Below are positions 62,749 to 64,000 of a stretch of DNA of 64,000 bases, in pieces (position 1 is the stretch's first letter; every line of letters begins with the position of its first letter). The DNA lies in the NCBI RefSeq assembly GCF_006385175.1, contig NZ_VFIY01000018.1, positions 718,242 to 782,241 of the forward strand. The letters run 5' to 3'. The notes beneath the pieces are model-generated. The model did no database searches, had not been told where the DNA came from, and saw only the letters and a list, made by a program, of their open reading frames with translations. The position numbers were made by a program, and so were the translations under genes. Source of the DNA: Emcibacter nanhaiensis (GTDB taxonomy: Bacteria > Pseudomonadota > Alphaproteobacteria > Sphingomonadales > Emcibacteraceae).

Positions 62749-64000
62749 CTAAAATCGGCCCGGCCTGTACGCCTGGCTGTCTATCTCCGGCTCCTGCCCG
62801 GTCATGATGTCTGCCAGAAGACGGGCGGATCCCGCCGCCATGGTCCAGCCCAGATGCCCGTGTCCGGCATTGATAAACAGATTTTCAGCACCAAGCCTGC
62901 CAATCAGAGGGACACCATCCGGAGAAACAGGTCTGAACCCGGTCCAGGCCTCACCAGTCTTGTCCTGCAAATTATCCAGCAAGGAAGGATAAACCCTGGC
63001 AATTACATCCCGCAGGTTGTCCACCCTCCCCTTTGACAGGGTCCGGTCAAACCCGGCAAACTCAGCTGTGCCGGCAATCCTGAACCGCTTGCCGAGGGGC
63101 ACCAGGGCGGCATGAAGTTCATCATCCACCACCGGGATACGGGGCATATCTTTAACACCATCTCCGGCAAACGTCAGGGAGTAGCCCTTGACGGGCTGTA
63201 TGGGGACACGCGCACGGATTTTCCCGAGCAAACCACTTGAGTAACATCCCGCAGCCAGCACAAAAAGATCTGCCTGATGTATCGCGCTTCCGCAACAGAC
63301 TGCACTTATCCTGCCATTCTGTTGCTCCAAGGAGGTGACCGCGGAATTGAAATGATAGCGCACACCGCGTTGCTTCGTCTCCGCCATTAACGCCTGGCAG
63401 AATTTATGTGCATCCCCGCTTTCGTCATCAGGGAAATATACGCCTCCGGCGATCCGGTCGATACCTTGCGCCAGCATGGGTTCCAGTTTGGCAATCTGGG
63501 CAGGCGTCATGGGCTTAAATTTCAACCCTTGCGCCGCAAGCGGCGCGAGTTGAACCAACTTTTTGGCAAATATAACTTCATCGGAAAAAAGCTTGAGTGT
63601 ACCGCTCGGCATAAAGTCGTAGGAGATATCAGATTCCCGGCGGATCTCCTTCATCATCTGCACCGAGTAATGGGACAGCATGAAGTTATTCAGGGTATTG
63701 CGGTGAAAAATCGCCGGACTACTGTTTCGCAGAAATCCTATTCCCCATCCGATCATTCCAGGCAGGGCTCTGGGTCGGATCAGCAACGGGCTGTCCTCCT
63801 GTCCCATGGTCAGGAGCATTTCCCGCCATGATCCCGGCGCATTCCATGGATCGGACATACTTGGGGTCAGGATGCCGCCATTGGCAAAGCTGGTTTCCAT
63901 ACCCGCCGTTGCCTGCTGCTCCAGAACAGTGACCTCCAGACCCGCTTTACTCAGGTAATAGGCCGTCGAGACCCCCTGAAGACCGGCCCCAATTACAACT
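62749..64000 (-). CDS. D-amino-acid dehydrogenase (DadA-like), 5' end cut by window
   Basis: At least 416 residues of an FAD-dependent DAO-family oxidoreductase. The visible N-terminal part is VVIGAGLQGVSTAYYLSKAGLEVTVLEQ (FAD motif), then ETSFANGGILTPSMSDPWNAPG, typical of DadA. The C-terminus has FRPVSPDGVPLIG and NAGHGHLGWTMAAGSARLLADIM. It would oxidise D-amino acids to 2-oxo acids via imines, feeding electrons to the respiratory chain. It leads the leftward run with the transporter and RidA. The start codon lies just outside the window. Confidence 0.9.
   Translation of the reverse strand, partial: VVIGAGLQGVSTAYYLSKAGLEVTVLEQQATAGMETSFANGGILTPSMSDPWNAPGSWREMLLTMGQEDSPLLIRPRALPGMIGWGIGFLRNSSPAIFHRNTLNNFMLSHYSVQMMKEIRRESDISYDFMPSGTLKLFSDEVIFAKKLVQLAPLAAQGLKFKPMTPAQIAKLEPMLAQGIDRIAGGVYFPDDESGDAHKFCQALMAETKQRGVRYHFNSAVTSLEQQNGRISAVCCGSAIHQADLFVLAAGCYSSGLLGKIRARVPIQPVKGYSLTFAGDGVKDMPRIPVVDDELHAALVPLGKRFRIAGTAEFAGFDRTLSKGRVDNLRDVIARVYPSLLDNLQDKTGEAWTGFRPVSPDGVPLIGRLGAENLFINAGHGHLGWTMAAGSARLLADIMTGQEPEIDSQAYRPGRF

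Overview
The window looks like chromosome from a Gram-negative alphaproteobacterium, perhaps a marine or sediment lineage near Emcibacterales or Kordiimonadales. That placement is inferred from gene style: two large TonB-dependent receptors, an archaic chaperone-usher pilus, NtrY-like kinases, a soluble PAS chemoreceptor and moderately high GC. No rRNA, tRNA, CRISPR array or intact mobile element is visible. The window cuts one gene, a D-amino-acid dehydrogenase at the right end; its left end falls inside the hairpin that follows the first operon.

Layout. 1-5.8 kb (minus strand) is a chemosensory operon: STAS protein, cheY, cheA, cheW and a soluble three-PAS chemoreceptor, with no cheR or cheB. 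6.3-10.8 kb holds a mandelate-dehydrogenase-like plus benzoylformate-decarboxylase-like pair and an oleate hydratase. 10.8-12.1 kb has a DUF3175 gene overlapping a glycerate-kinase-like gene. 12.1-16.2 kb is a four-gene archaic (spore-coat-U type) pilus operon. 16.8-20.8 kb has a MATE transporter, a secreted esterase flanked by a copy of the MATE 3' end, and a chemoreceptor with its signalling tip at the N-terminus. 21-32.8 kb suggests oxidation of aromatic side chains: a PQQ dehydrogenase, a vanillyl-alcohol-oxidase/p-cresol-methylhydroxylase flavoprotein with its cytochrome c, an NHL protein, a LysR regulator, a DapB-like dehydrogenase, a dihydroxyacetophenone-dioxygenase-type cupin, a TonB receptor and an IclR regulator.

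32.9-40.4 kb is an export module. A MacB-like permease, its ATPase and an HlyD-type adaptor face a divergent NtrC-type response regulator and its kinase. Between them lie a well-formed sigma-54 promoter and two matching candidate activator sites. 40.4-43 kb carries a GGCT-like protein and an OsmC-YcaO fusion.

43.3-64 kb is an accessory region with lower GC, scattered remnants (a decayed D-aminoacylase end, an IS3 transposase end) and long gaps. It centres on D-amino-acid use: a GntR regulator, a DgcN/DgcA D-glutamate pair, a DUF819 permease, a serine hydrolase, a sensor kinase, an aminotransferase, a TonB receptor, a DUF1028 protein, a secreted M20 peptidase, RidA, a YkvI-type transporter and a DadA-like dehydrogenase. 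Together they suggest uptake and breakdown of D-amino-acid-containing peptides, such as peptidoglycan fragments, with D-glutamate converted to L-glutamate. This joint role is an inference from gene families and proximity.
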